The notes under the pieces: model-generated
The model's input: only the letters and a program-made list of their open reading frames with translations
Databases searched by the model: none
What the model was told of the DNA's origin: nothing
DNA from: Bilabrum cf. latius
Taxonomy: Eukaryota > Bigyra: Bicosoecida > Bigyra > Bicosoecida
DNA: 64,000 nt
Reading direction: 5' to 3'
Assembly: GCA_965178125.1 (NCBI GenBank)
Contig: OZ237754.1
Coordinates: forward strand, 434,001-498,000
Translations under genes and position numbers: made by a program
Shown: positions 47,421 through 59,425 of the stretch, piece by piece
Layout of the letters: each line of letters starts with the position of its first letter
How positions within the stretch are numbered: position 1 is the stretch's first letter

Positions 47421-50400
47421 TCACTCGTCTTCGTGCCCAAGCGCCAAGGATCCGTCGAGCGCGAACACGGCGGTCCCCTTGGTACCTCGCACGAACGGAG
47501 CGCGCCAGCCAGCAAGCACGGCCCCGGACCCAGCCGCCCTCCGTCGCGCGACCGCCTTGGCAATGCTGCTAGCGTGTGATCGCGGCGTGCTCTTGTTGGC
47601 ACTCCTCCCCTTGGACTCCTTGGAGGACCGGGCAACGGAAGAGCTGCCCGCCTCCCCTCCCCCCTGCCTTCCTCCCCCCTCGGTGGCACCGGCGTCCTAA
47701 TCGCCAGAGTCGCTCTCGCTCCCGCTCTCGCGAGGGGCCTCCCATGATGCACGGGAGGAGGAATCACCATCGTCCCCGCTCGAACCGCTGCTCTACCCCT
47801 GCCTAGACTTATCGGCGTCAACTCCGCTGCTTCCTCCTCGCTCGTCACCATCGCTGTCGCTCTCCACTGGGCTGTCTGCAACCACCATGACCCGCCTGTG
47901 GCAGTACCTTAGGTCTTCCGCGGTGAAGGAGCCCATGGCGCGCACGCCGCTCGTGCTCAGGCTCACAGTAGGGAACAAATCTGTTCCCCGGGGAACAACG
48001 AAAGGACCGGACACGCCAATCACCCTGCCATTCACGGAAAACGTGAGCTGGCATGCCTCATTCTCAGGCAGCGACTCCATGCCGCGAGGGGTGTGCCCGC
48101 CCCCATGCGTACCAGCAGAACCGCTGCTGGAAGACACTCCATCGTCCCAGTGCTGTTGCTGCTGGCGCTGCTGGCGCTGCTGGCGCTGCTGGGGGTTTCC
48201 ATACTGACCGCTGCTATGCAGCCCGGGCTAGCCTCCAGCATTCCAAGCGGCACCATCTGCAGGCAGCCAGCGTACCAGAACGCCGACTGTGTCGCCCACA
48301 GAGTAGCCCTTCCCGGCCATCGGAAGGCTCAGCCACTGCCCACCGCTGACGAGGTGTCCAGAGGAAGACAAGCCGATCGAGCTGCTCACTGCACCCACTT
48401 GCCCGCTCAGTGGTGCCATCGCACCCGACAGACCCACAGCTGCGCGGATGCACGCCGGGGGGCTGCCACTAGGCCTGGGCAGCGCGGCCGTCCTGCCGTC
48501 TCGCAGCCGTCCCCGCAAACGAGCGACCCGTGAGGCCCCGATGACGACCGGTCGGGGCCCGTGCCTCGGGCGCAGCAGAGAGCCATCGCTGCCAGAGGCC
48601 TCAGTAATATTCGCGGGCGAACTAGCTCCCGAGTACGTCCCGTGCATGCCGCTCCCGTCGTCTGCGGATCCTTTGCGGCTGGTGGGGTGCTCCAGGAGCC
48701 TGGACTGGCTGCCTGCCCTGTCAGGGTGCAAGAGCCCAGGGGACGACCTACGGCTGCTGCTCGGCTGGGCAGCATGAGCAGCAGCAGCAGCGCTCTTGCC
48801 ATCGTACCCCAAGCTTGAGTCTGAGCGCCAGGCGGCTCTCAACATGCCTGCCTGCGCAGCTCGGTCTGAGTCATCGCCGGCGATGTACTTGTGGATCGCA
48901 TGCAGCCGTTCCTGATCTGACGTGCTTGTGAGCTGCCCGTCATCGCCATCCAAGGAGAGGCCGTGCTGAGGATCTGCCTATTCCGCCCCGGCGATAGGTG
49001 CGCCGTATGGCTGCTACTCGGCAGCCGGCGGAGATCCACCCGCAGGGCGGTTGGCATCGTCCGTGGGTATAGCAAGGCTGATGCCGCTGGCCACGGAGCT
49101 GCTGGAGGGAAAGTGGGCGCCCGGTCCCTGGGTCCAATGCCCACTGGACTGCTGCTGGACCTAGTGCAACGGCAGCCTAGGAACTGGGAATCCCCCCGAC
49201 TTGATCGACGGTCGACGATCATTGCTTGCGTTGTGCCCGTCAGCGCTAATTCCAGCCCCGGTAGCATGGGCGTGCGAAGCATCTGCACGGACGTCCTCCC
49301 TTTCGAGGTGCTTCAGGTACTTGCGGACCGCCCGGCGACTGTGCCTGGTGACCCCATCCGGGGCGTACTGAAAGGTGACCTCGAAATAGGATAGGCCCCT
49401 GGACGCGGCCCGGTAGTGAGGCACGGACAGGGCGGCCCTCGCAGACCGGAAGGAGCCGGGCCTCAGCTTTGCTACGGCGTGTCCGCCGCACAGGAGCTGC
49501 AGGTCGGGATGACTGTCTTGCGGCGAGAAGATTGCCATGCGCATCAGATGTCTGGTTGTGGCCTCCCATTTCTGAGCTTCGCTCAGCTGCTCGGCAGACT
49601 GCAAAGAGTCCGTGTCGGCACCGCCCTGCGAGTCAGCCTGGGCCTGCCAGTACGGCACGTCCCCGATCTGCTTCTCGAATGTTGCTGCACCACCTTCCAT
49701 TGCTACGACATCCTCCGATACGCTGCCCAACCTCTCTCTATCTACCCTGATGGGTGGACCCGGCGTGATGTGATGGGAGCGGACTCGATGCTCCTGCGCC
49801 GCAGCAGCAAGATCAATCAGCTCCAAGATGTTGCTGGCGCGCACGTCCATCGGAACCAGGGGCTGGAACCTCCTGGAGTTCGTGCCGGACCCCCGCCGGA
49901 ACCTCGAGACGATGCCCCCTTCTCGGGAACCGGCGACAGATGGGGGGCCTGACCGCCCACCGGTCTTGCTCTCATGCTCCCGCATGCGGCTGGCCACCTC
50001 CGCAGGCTCTCCGCGACGGCGGCCCGTGGCCAGCAGAGCGTCCTTTGTGCGAGGGTGCAGCGTTGACATCTTGTAGAGGTGCTGCACCGTCAGCGGCTCT
50101 CGAATGGCGGCCTGCCGCCTGGCGTGCTGCAGCTCGTGCAGTTTCTGCCTCCGCTTCTCCTCCGCCTCCTGCAGCTTGGCTAGATGTTCCCCAAACTGGG
50201 TCCTTGGTGACACTGTCGCTGAAGCCGGCAGGGATCCGTGGTGGCCCGCACCCATGCCCGCGGTGGGATAGCTGTCCTTCTCTTCACCTTCTTGTTCACG
50301 TGAACTCACGCCCACCTGATCGGGCGTGGTGCCTGCACCGATGAGTGCGCGCTCGCGGTGGTGCTGGCTACCCTCTTCCCCCACTCCAAGCAGACTTGCA

Positions 50401-53400
50401 CTGCGCTCGCTGCCCGTGGCACTGGCTGACTGATTTGTCTTGCACTCTGCTGCATAACCAAGATCGCTGCGTGCCCCTCCTCGCTCGGTGAGCTGCAAGC
50501 GAGCACCCGACATTGGGCCCTATCCAGACCGGTGCGCATTGGCTTGGACCGCAAACCGTACGACGGGCCTAGGCTTCGCTGCGTCTGCCTTCATCCGTTT
50601 CTCAGCCGCAACACTGATAGAATCGGGCATGGCTTCATCATCGCCGTGCACGGATCGCGGGGCAAGCATCTGCTGCGCATGGCGAGGCAGCGGGTGAAGC
50701 GGCCTGGCATCGGCCTTCTGCGACGAACCTGTCAAAGAGGCAGCGTACCCAGCCCGATCTAGGTCCGCATCTCCGGCCGCAGCGGCCGAGGATCCGTCGG
50801 CCTCTGCCGGCAGCAAGGCCGAAGACACAGCGGAGTGCCCTCCGTTCATATCTCCGCTCGGGGTCAGCAGAATTGACGGAGGCGCATTGCCTGCTTCTCG
50901 GTTTGGTCGCAATCGAACTTGCATTCCCAATGCAGATCGCCCAGCGTCAGAATGCTGCAGCAGGTAGCTGGAGGCGTCTCCGTCCTCCGTGGCTGTCCCT
51001 GATGCAACTGCATTCTGGGCAGCAGCCTGCGCAGCAGCGAGCAGATTCTGCCTGGACTAGATTTGCTGCGACTGAAGCACCGCAGATGATCGAGGCAAAC
51101 CGCCATTTGCGTCTTGCCCGGCCTCCTACAGCCCGCTACTGCTGGCATCATCGGTGCATTCGCTGTGCTTCGCCTCGCCGGGGGACCGAGCCGCGCTCCC
51201 GCCCTGCAGCTCAAAAGGCTGCTGTGTTGGAGCCATGGATGGAAACGAGAAGTCCGATCCGCCGCTCGCCCCGAGAAGCAGCGGGTCGCTGCGAGCCTAC
51301 GGTATCCTGCCCGATGGCACTGCCGCCGTGACGGGATCCGCAACACCAGGTTGGCTCTCATCAGCACTGTCAATGCCGGATTCAGAATGTGGATCCACAA
51401 CACCAGGTTGGCTCTCATCAGCACTGTCAATGCCAGCTTCAGTGTGTGGTCGCTGTGGCAAATGCTAACTCTGCTACTCTTCTTGCCGTGGGTCAGACTG
51501 CGAGCGTTCGTTCTGGTCGGCTGACTGAGGAGAAGAACCATCCTTGCTGCAGGTCACCTGAAGCCTGGAGTACGGCGCGCTCAGGGGCGTGTCCGGTGCA
51601 GCGCGAGACTCCTCATCCCTAGCCCCACGGTCTCTTCCCTTCGCCGCGATTTTGGCAGGCGTCTGCTTTACCTGCTGCACCTGAGCCTTCAACGGCTATT
51701 GTTCGCCGTAGTTTGCATCTGTTGTGGCTGAATTTCCTCTGGCATGCTGCTTCGCAGTATCCCGGTCTGCTGATCCACCTTGTGAACCAATCATGTACTT
51801 GCGCAGCCCAGGCGGATAAGGCTCCGAGTCGGATGTTTTTCTCAGCTTCGTGCGGCGGTTGCGGCCCTGCATGCACTTGGGCAGCGGGTTGGCTTCGGCC
51901 CTGACGATGTCTCTGGCCTTGAAGACGAGGTTCTCGGTGAACATAGCCAGCCGCGCGTGCACCTCGGCGCTCTGGCGAGGCGAGCCCGGGAAGCTCTGCG
52001 GTGACACAGGGCGCTGCGACACCTCGGAGTCGTAATCTTTAAGTCGCGCTTGCACTCCCGCAGCCACTTCACTTGGTACGTCAAGCGCTGCACCCATACC
52101 TCCATGCACCAAGCCAGCTAGCGGAGCGTGATCAAACAGTTCAGCGTCGACAGCCCCGCAATCCAGCCTTCTGGACAGGCTTGTGTTCCCTGGAGGGATT
52201 ACCACGATGGTCTCAGTGAGCTGAGTTGGGACAACCCTGTGCATGAGAGCCTGGGCGCGTCTTGCGGCTCGGTTCGCAGCAGAGGGCGAGCTCCCTTGGA
52301 TCGTTTGCTCGATCCCGATGCCGCACGGCATGGTGACAGGGGTTGTAAATCCAGCCGTTAGATGCAGTATCGCCCCAACATCATGCTGATCCGCTGCGCT
52401 GCGCGCTTCCTAGCCGGTCTTGCCCTGCTGACCTGCCTGCCTTGACGTCCCAGTGGCAACTTCGCGGGACTGCATCGGATCTATCGTGCCCTGGAGTTGG
52501 CTGGCCACACGGCCAAACGCTTGCGTAGCAGTAGCAGCAGCAGCACTATTGCGCTCCACTCGGTCCTCAGACTCGTCAGTTGCTTGCGATGCAGAGTGAG
52601 AGGTGCTCTGCAAGCCAGACAGCGACGCAGGCTGCGAGGCTCCTGACGCGCTGCTGGAAGGCCCGCTCCTGCTACTGCTCCTGGGCTCGCTGTGAGGCCC
52701 TGTATTGCGTGCGGGTGGCACGCCCAGGGAGGCATCTGACGGGCCCAGAACCGAAGATTCCAGAGATGACAGGTGTTCGGGGACAGCGGATCTTCCGCTT
52801 GCAGAGTACACGGGAAGATCCGCCCGGGTGCGGGCCTTGGCACCTGCGCCGTGCAGCTGCGATCCCTCCGTAACGTCGACGACTCCCGTGGCGTCAGCAT
52901 CGAGCTGCGCACATCGATCAAACCCGTCCAACTGCAGCACCCCACTTCCGCTGCCCGCAGTCCTCGCGCGGCCTCGGCCTGCGCGACCAGCTTGATCATC
53001 GCCGTGATTCCCTGCCCGCTAGTCGACGCTTCGGATCCGCCTACCCAGAGCGAAGGGTGCGTACTCTGGCATCGAGAGGGCAGTCTCGTTGGCTGAGGAT
53101 CGGCTGGCTCTGCTGGCTCTGCCTGCACCGGCAGCATCGTAGCGGGTGCTGCCTGTGTCAGCGATGCGCAGCCTGGACTGCAGGTCGCCCCCATGCTGCA
53201 GCATGCCCCGATGGCCGTACGTTTGGGACAGAGCTGTGGGTGCCGCAAGAGCCAGCATGCTGCCCGCAGCTGGCGGTAGAAGAGGACCCTTAGCAGACAG
53301 CGTCTCGATAGCCGCTTCCGCCCTGCGTAAATCGGCAAGCGCCCCGGCTCGCAGCTGCATCAGGGCTCGGATCTCCTCGTCGTGCTGCTCCTGCTCCTGC

Positions 53401-55112
53401 TCTTGCTGCTGCTACCGCTGCTGAAAGGCGTGCTAGGACCATGCTCCACTATCGCCCGCGTGGCCGCGACCGGCCGCCGCGATCTGTTTCGCTCGAGCAG
53501 CAGCAGCCAGTGCCACACGCCTGGCTGACGAGTGCACAACGGCATCACTGCGCGACCGTCGCCTCTGCTGCTGAGGCGACTGAGCGTGTCGGGGCGGGGG
53601 CGGGGGCGGAGGCGGCACTCCGCGCTGGTGCGATGGGCTGGAAAGGGCCTACTCAGACACGCCACGGGTGGCTAGATTGCTGAGACCCGGCACAGAGCTG
53701 ACTCGCAAAATCCCGCGGCCTCTCCCTGGTCGCTGCGGTCGCCGAAGCAAGCTGTGAGGCGCCTCGTGGTTTCCTGGCTCCTGAGGAGAATCGCAATTAG
53801 CTAGTGCCGAGCCAAGCTCCGCATGCTAGAATGTAGCTGTAGCTACGGCTTCAACGGCAGAGTCATGCGGGCCGCTGTTCCCATTCAGTACGGTGCCTGC
53901 GCGTGCAGGCGGTTCCACCGGCACCTGGCTGGCATCCGCAGGGGCTTCTCGGTGGGCTGGATCGCTGTTTCCGGAGCTTTCACCACGCACCGCAAGGCTC
54001 CCTTCCTGCGCCTACTAATTTCTATCGTCAGCGCAGCCTTGCTCCTGTGGCGCCGGGGCTTCGTCCCTGTCAAGCTCTCTGAGGCCAGCCAGAACGTCGC
54101 CGTCCAGGAGTTGCTCGTCCACCCCGAGATCACGCAAAACTCGCTGGATCTCCGCAGTTGCACCGGCACTGCCACCATCCGCACCGAATGAACCCTGCGA
54201 TACTTTTCTTATTCGTTCTACCGCCTCTGAATCAGTGTGGTCTTGTCTGTCTCTCGTGCTGCCTTGCCTAGTCGACGAAAGCTTTGTGGGCGATGGCGAG
54301 GCAGACTAGCGCCCGCTTCTCGCACCAAGATTGGAAGTGTTGCCGTCTGCTCCAGGGATTCCAGAGCACTCTCCGTTTTCAATGCTGGCCGCGATAACTC
54401 CGAGGTAGGGCATCGACGTCAGCAACCTTTGGCGGCCTTGCTCGCGGTCATGCCTGCTATCAGCGTCACTGTTCGTGCTATTCTAATCTAAATCATCCGA
54501 AAATGCGCTAGATCTCGTATCACTAGCTCCTGAGGTTCCAGTAAACTGCGACTCGCTGCGAGCTCCACCAGTCGATCGACTCATACCAGTGCTCACAGTA
54601 CCGGTAGTGCCGTTTCGATACCGGCGGCGTCTCTATAATTGTCTGGCTTGTCGTAGTGCCCGGCGGACGGCCCCTTTGCCCCAGTCTAGACGGCTAGCTG
54701 TTCGATCGGGCTCTTGGGTTCCTGAAGCGGACTTCTCAGATTTGGCACGCGCGTTCGCTGCCTTCACAATGGCAGCCGCAGCCGCTGCTGCAGCCGCAGC
54801 CTATCTACTGGGAGTATATGAACCAGATGCTGGCCTGGCCCGGCTGGCTTCTGACCCAGGACTGGAAATTGCTGCAAACGAAGTCGGCAGTGCCGGTGGC
54901 CTCGCCAAGCCAGAACCCGTAGCTGTTGCAGAGCTACCTTGCCTACTTGCGGTTCCGTTTTCCTCAGATGCATTGGAAACATCCGGTAGCCCTGCACCGC
55001 CTAACTACGAATATACTGTCGCTGCTCCAGGCACTCGTAGCAGCCAAGCGACGGCACTATCCCATCCACTGCGAGATCTGTGCCCCCCGCGATCATCTCC
55101 CTCTCCATCCAT
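47421..55112 (-). CDS. Giant low-complexity protein with split SPRY-like domain; 26 TAG codons
   Basis: One minus frame free of TAA and TGA runs about 2,560 codons from ATG 55112 to TGA 47421. TAG occurs at 55005, 54801, 54633, 54483, 54306, 54015, 54012, 53826, 53649, 53433, 53412, 53019, 52410, 51696, 51474, 51465, 51297, 51126, 51057, 50520, 49161, 49014, 48978, 48228, 47793 and 47697. The N-terminal two thirds is disordered, with a poly-Ala run (54774-54800), proline runs and a Gln/Glu helix (FQQR-X-QQQEQEQEQHDEE). A helical block near 49900-50250 is rich in AEEKRRQKLHELQHARRQA. Towards the C-terminus, SPRY-like strands appear in order but separated by long inserts: LSYFEVTFQYAPDG, GGQWLSLPMAGKGYSVGD, CQLTFSVNGRVIGVSG and TDLFPTVSLSTSGV. 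A QQR repeat lies in one insert. Function unknown; SPRY domains usually mediate protein binding. The start is inferred. Confidence 0.78.
51341..51454 (-). repeat. Two-copy 57-bp tandem repeat inside the SPRY-protein gene
   Basis: Copies start at 51341 and 51398. The first 37 bp of each are identical and the last 20 bp have diverged. The 57-bp period keeps the frame, so the protein carries GIDSADESQPGV twice. The in-frame period supports the chosen coding frame. Confidence 0.85.
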
Positions 55113-55353
55113 TGCAGTTTTGTATGAAAGAATGGGCGACCCAACGATGCGTCGGAGCCTGGGGCTGTATGAGCTGGTGAATGCTGCGAAGAAACCGATC
55201 GCGCAGCGACTGGCGGGTTCCGCAAACCAGTGGCTCTCTCTCTGATGATGGCATGCGCATATCAATCCTAAACTTTACAATCTTATAACTGACTCATAGC
55301 TCATTGCATCCAAACGAGTCATAGTCACGCCAACCACCTTCGCTCGCCTGAAA

Positions 55354-58300
55354 TCAAGACGCCTGCTGCAGTAGCTCAGCCTTGCGAGCAACCGGCAGGA
55401 GCAGTCTGGAGGCCTCCTTCATCGCGCGCAATCCTCCACTTTCCACCTCTCCGCCTGCAGCATCATGACTCGCGGGAATGGGAATCACGATAGCGTCGTA
55501 CCCTGCCGCTCGGATGGCTTGCTGCCACCCCGCTGCCCACCTCGGGGGCACCCACCGCAGATCTGACCCACTTGCATGCTGTGAATCCATCGCGGGCTCG
55601 CTTGCATCCTTCTCGCTGACTTCAATCTCTCTCTCACCGGGATGGCTGCTCTTACCTGCGCCCACATCCTGACCGAAGGACCTCACATGCACACCAAACA
55701 TGGGGTCGTCTGCCTGCTCAAGTGCCTTCGACTGCCCGTCGATTGAAGTCTCTCTCACCCATGTCCCCGCAGACGCTGGACACGTCCTCACAACGACTCT
55801 CAAGCCGGGCCACCCGGCCACGGTGCCGAAGTCCAGCTTCATGTCGCTTTCGATACGACTTGCTCGCGCTCTGTCCTCCTCACCAGCCCCATGCCCCTGC
55901 CTCCTAGCATGGGCATGCTTTCGGACATCAGAATCCAAAGTGGCCTATGCCATCGAAAGCCTCGAGTTGCCATTGCTACCGATTAATGGGCCGCCCTCCA
56001 CAGACCCGAGTGCAGCAGACGAGCCCATCTCATCTCCTTCACCCCAAGCACCGCCCAGCTCCGCCTCCAGACTCAAGTCCACCAGCACTCTCCCCTGAAT
56101 AGTCCAAGCGCTGACGAAGGAATTGCGAAGCTCATGCAGGCCAGCACGGCAATCCTAAGCATCGTGCGCTGAATCACCGCGCACACCAGACGCACTGCCA
56201 ATGAACGCCTCAAGCAGCGAGGGAACATCGTCCGGCAAGCCAGGACTGTCTAATCCGCTTTCGGAAGGACTACGAGCCAAATCTTCTGACCTAGTCTCCA
56301 AACTTCGTCGGTCCGGCCTCTCCGACCACTGGTCAAACCAAAACGCATCGCCAGAAGGAGTGGGTACGTCGGATCCATCTGAAGCTCCGCGCGTACCAAA
56401 GGCTGCCCCGGGCCTCGTTGGTAGGTGCAGCAGCCGCATTGGCGACCTTGCAGATCGCCACTGCTGGCTGACCCTCATCTCAAGCCCAGCAAGCCTATCC
56501 TGCGCGTTGCCACCCGGTACTGCCATGCTCCAATCTGTGTCGCCGAGCTGGCTATCATCAAGGCCGCCCCAGCCATCTTCTGTACCTGCCTCCAAATGAG
56601 AGTGCAGGCCGGTCTCGCCGACAGCCTCGTGTCCGTGGCTGGACCTGGCGCTAGACTCACCCTTCCGCCTAGCTATTTCCTGCGCGAACGGAAGATCCAG
56701 CGGCAGAACATCGCAGAGAGTCGGGACCGGCCCTTCTGCGGGAAGCTGCTACTGCAGGCATGCCGCTGCCACCGCAAGATACTCGTCGAGCGCGTTGCAC
56801 ATCTACCCGGTTCCGCTTGACCCTACCTGCTGGGTACATGCCTCGACGGCCGCACCGACTGCCGCCCTGTCCCCAGAGGAAGATTGCAAATCGCGTCGGC
56901 TGCTAAGCAGCTCCTGCCCTGCCCTCATGACCGCTTCGTCCACAAGCCGAAGGCGACCCGGACTCAGAGCTCCAGCCCAGTAGAGAACCGCGGCTGATCG
57001 CAGAATTGACACGATGACATCGATCGAGGAGTCATGCGAGCCTGCGGTGTCGTCGCGACTGGATGCGATGGAGCTGGTGCTCCCAACTCCAGTCGGCACA
57101 GTGCTGCCCGCTACACCGACGGCATCGGCGCACCATGCATCCATCACCGATACTGCCCTCTTGACGCGGGCGCGGACGGACGAGTCAGCTTCGTCTGTGT
57201 TACCAGCTACCGCAATCGCAAGGAGGCACTGCTTGATTCTGTCCTGCTCCTGCTCTTGCTCTTGTTCTTGCTATTCATGGCTACTGACGCCAGCAGTGGA
57301 ATGCTGCCTGGATGACTGCTGGCCAAAGGGAGCCACCTCCCGCCGGAAGAGACCTGGTGGTTTCGGCAACAGCGCCATCTGAATGAAATGTGAAGCCTCC
57401 GGTGGAGCTTGTCTACCCAAAGCCACGAGTGTGAGCATCGTGACCGCCAGTTCCTTCCTGTATGCATCGGAAGCGCCAGCTACTGTTCGCCCACTTGCGC
57501 TAGCACCGCCCAGCTATGCTTCGCTGCCTCCTCCGAAGCGCCTGAGCAATAATACAGTCAAGTCGCAACCAGAGTGCGATAGCCGGGCCCCTGTCGTAGA
57601 CGCACGCAGCACATGCAGCAACGATGTATCAGTAGCAGCGGTATCAGGGGTGAGAGCGACGGCTGCATCGAGCAACGCCTGGTGTGCTGCCAGCCGATTG
57701 CTCAGGCTTGCGTCTATCCAGCCAAGTGGAATGTCACCACCACTCGAATCTCCGTTCTGCAATTCAAAAGCATCTAGTAGGCCCACGCAAGCTGCAGACT
57801 CAGCACCTTGCGCGAGCAAGGCTGCCAGAACACCGGCGTCCTTGCCAGCTGCTAGCCTTTCCGATGCAATGCGGCCTTGCATCGAAGCAACAAATCGCAC
57901 TAGCTGTCTCGCCGTCGCAAGCAGTGCTCGCAGCCTGCTCGCTCCGGGTTGCTACAGCACCAGCCGTAGCCCAATCGGACTACTGCCGCCAGTTGCGTCG
58001 GTCCAAGAGTCGTGATCGCCAGAGAAGAACTGCTGCTCGACGTGCCTTGCTCTGGAGACCAGCACATCGGCAACTGATTTTGCCAGAGCTCGGGTGCCAA
58101 TGAGACACGCAGACGCGGCTGCTAGCTGCTCAACCTCCAGCGAGGGCGCGCTGTCATTCGCAATGCCATCGATCTATGGCTCATCAGTCGAGCTGACCGG
58201 TTCATCTACCACAACCTCGCTGTCGGGAGTCGCATCGCAGGAGGAGCCGAAATTTCCTCGAATCTACATGCACTGCTCGGAAAGAACCAACAATACATCG

Positions 58301-59220
58301 GTCGCATTGCGAAGAGGCAAGGTCAGGGCAGTCTTCATGGCTAGGCTGCCTTCACTGCCAGCAACTCTAGCCTCTATATCATCTTCAAAGCGCGTACGGC
58401 CTTGTTTTGTTGCATGCAAGTGGTGCATAGCCTCTTCGGCCGCAGCTTCGGACAGAGACGCTGCCAAAGTCACTCCGCCACACAGCGCCTCGAGCCCTGC
58501 ATTGCGCTCCGCACGATTGCGCGATTCCAGTGCGAGGCGAAGCAGCTGGCCGTGCCCATGGAGGACCACAGAAAGACCGTCAAGAACCACCGCAGCTTGC
58601 GACATTTCATTGCTTCTGGCATTGCCACGTGGTCGAGTCCGAGACAGAAAAGATGACAGCACAGCAGTAAGCGTGCCAGGCGTTCGTACCGATCCAGAGT
58701 TTGAATCAAAAGTCGCAATATTGTACGGGCACAAATCTACTGCAATTCTGGGAACGACTGATCCTATGAACAAAGCCGCGGCGGTACGCTTTTCATCTTG
58801 CTGCGAATGGCCGCACAGGTCCTAGTCTACTTGGCACACCCCTGCTGCCCAGCCTCGCACGGCTCTAGCATCGGCAAAGCTTAGGTCTCGCCGGATCCCA
58901 CACCGCACCACACTAGCGTCGCTACTCTTCAAGATGACAAAGGATGCACGCACCATTGCGCGGAGTACAGCAGCTGAATCAGTAGCCTGCCCGCTTTGCA
59001 GCGCTTTTGCAGCCTATAGAAGCATATGCACAGCAGGAGACCCCTCTTGTGGCTGCATGCTTTGTACATGTTGATGTATCGACCGCCCGAATGGCCACAA
59101 AATCAACCGTGGCTGGCAACAATTGGCCTGCAGAGACTATTCAGCGAGCCACAGCCTTGTCATCCTCAAGCAAGACAGTGGACCCCTGGCCTTCTTGACC
59201 AACGCCACGCGAATCATCAT
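55354..59220 (-). CDS. Large protein of unknown function with about 12 TAG codons
   Basis: A single minus frame without TAA or TGA runs from the ATG pair at 59215-59220 (in-frame TGA at 59308 upstream) to TGA 55354. TAG occurs at 59137, 59014, 58822, 58264, 58174, 57952, 57514, 57271, 56803, 56749, 56155 and 55945. Helical, repeat-like stretches dominate the first part, for example SDASVVRCGIRRDLSFADAR, LAASLSEAAAEEAMHHLHAT and GRIASERLAAGKDAGVLAAL, which could be an alpha-solenoid. A (QE)n tract begins directly after a TAG (SHE-X-QEQEQEQEQDR). The C-terminal part is disordered and ends LLQQAS. No family is recognised. The 5' end is weak: the TAG at 59014 could instead be the AG of an intron acceptor (cttctatag), so only 55354-59010 is secure. 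Confidence 0.65.
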
Positions 59221-59425
59221 TACAAAAATGGGTTTGAATGAGACCAGTTGCACATTCGAAAAGCGAGATGTGGGCTCATTTCTGCTGCCAGTGGTATCGA
59301 TTCCGGTTCAAAATGTACGTCCATTGAATTTCGTAGCACACACCATTCACTTGTGCTAAGTCTCCGGTGGAAGCAGGCAAATCGAGTTCGAAGTACTTTT
59401 GTAGTGGATTTAAGAGCATATAAGC

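Noticed and set aside
54589-55245. Plus-strand 218-codon ORF with a poly-Ala run
   Set aside because: It looks fairly protein-like, but the opposite strand holds a frame free of TAA and TGA that continues for 7.7 kb. I kept the minus gene.
59014-59016. TAG counted as a codon in the gene at 55354-59220
   Set aside because: It could be the AG of an intron acceptor (cttctatag), so this site and 59137 were left out of the total of about 120.
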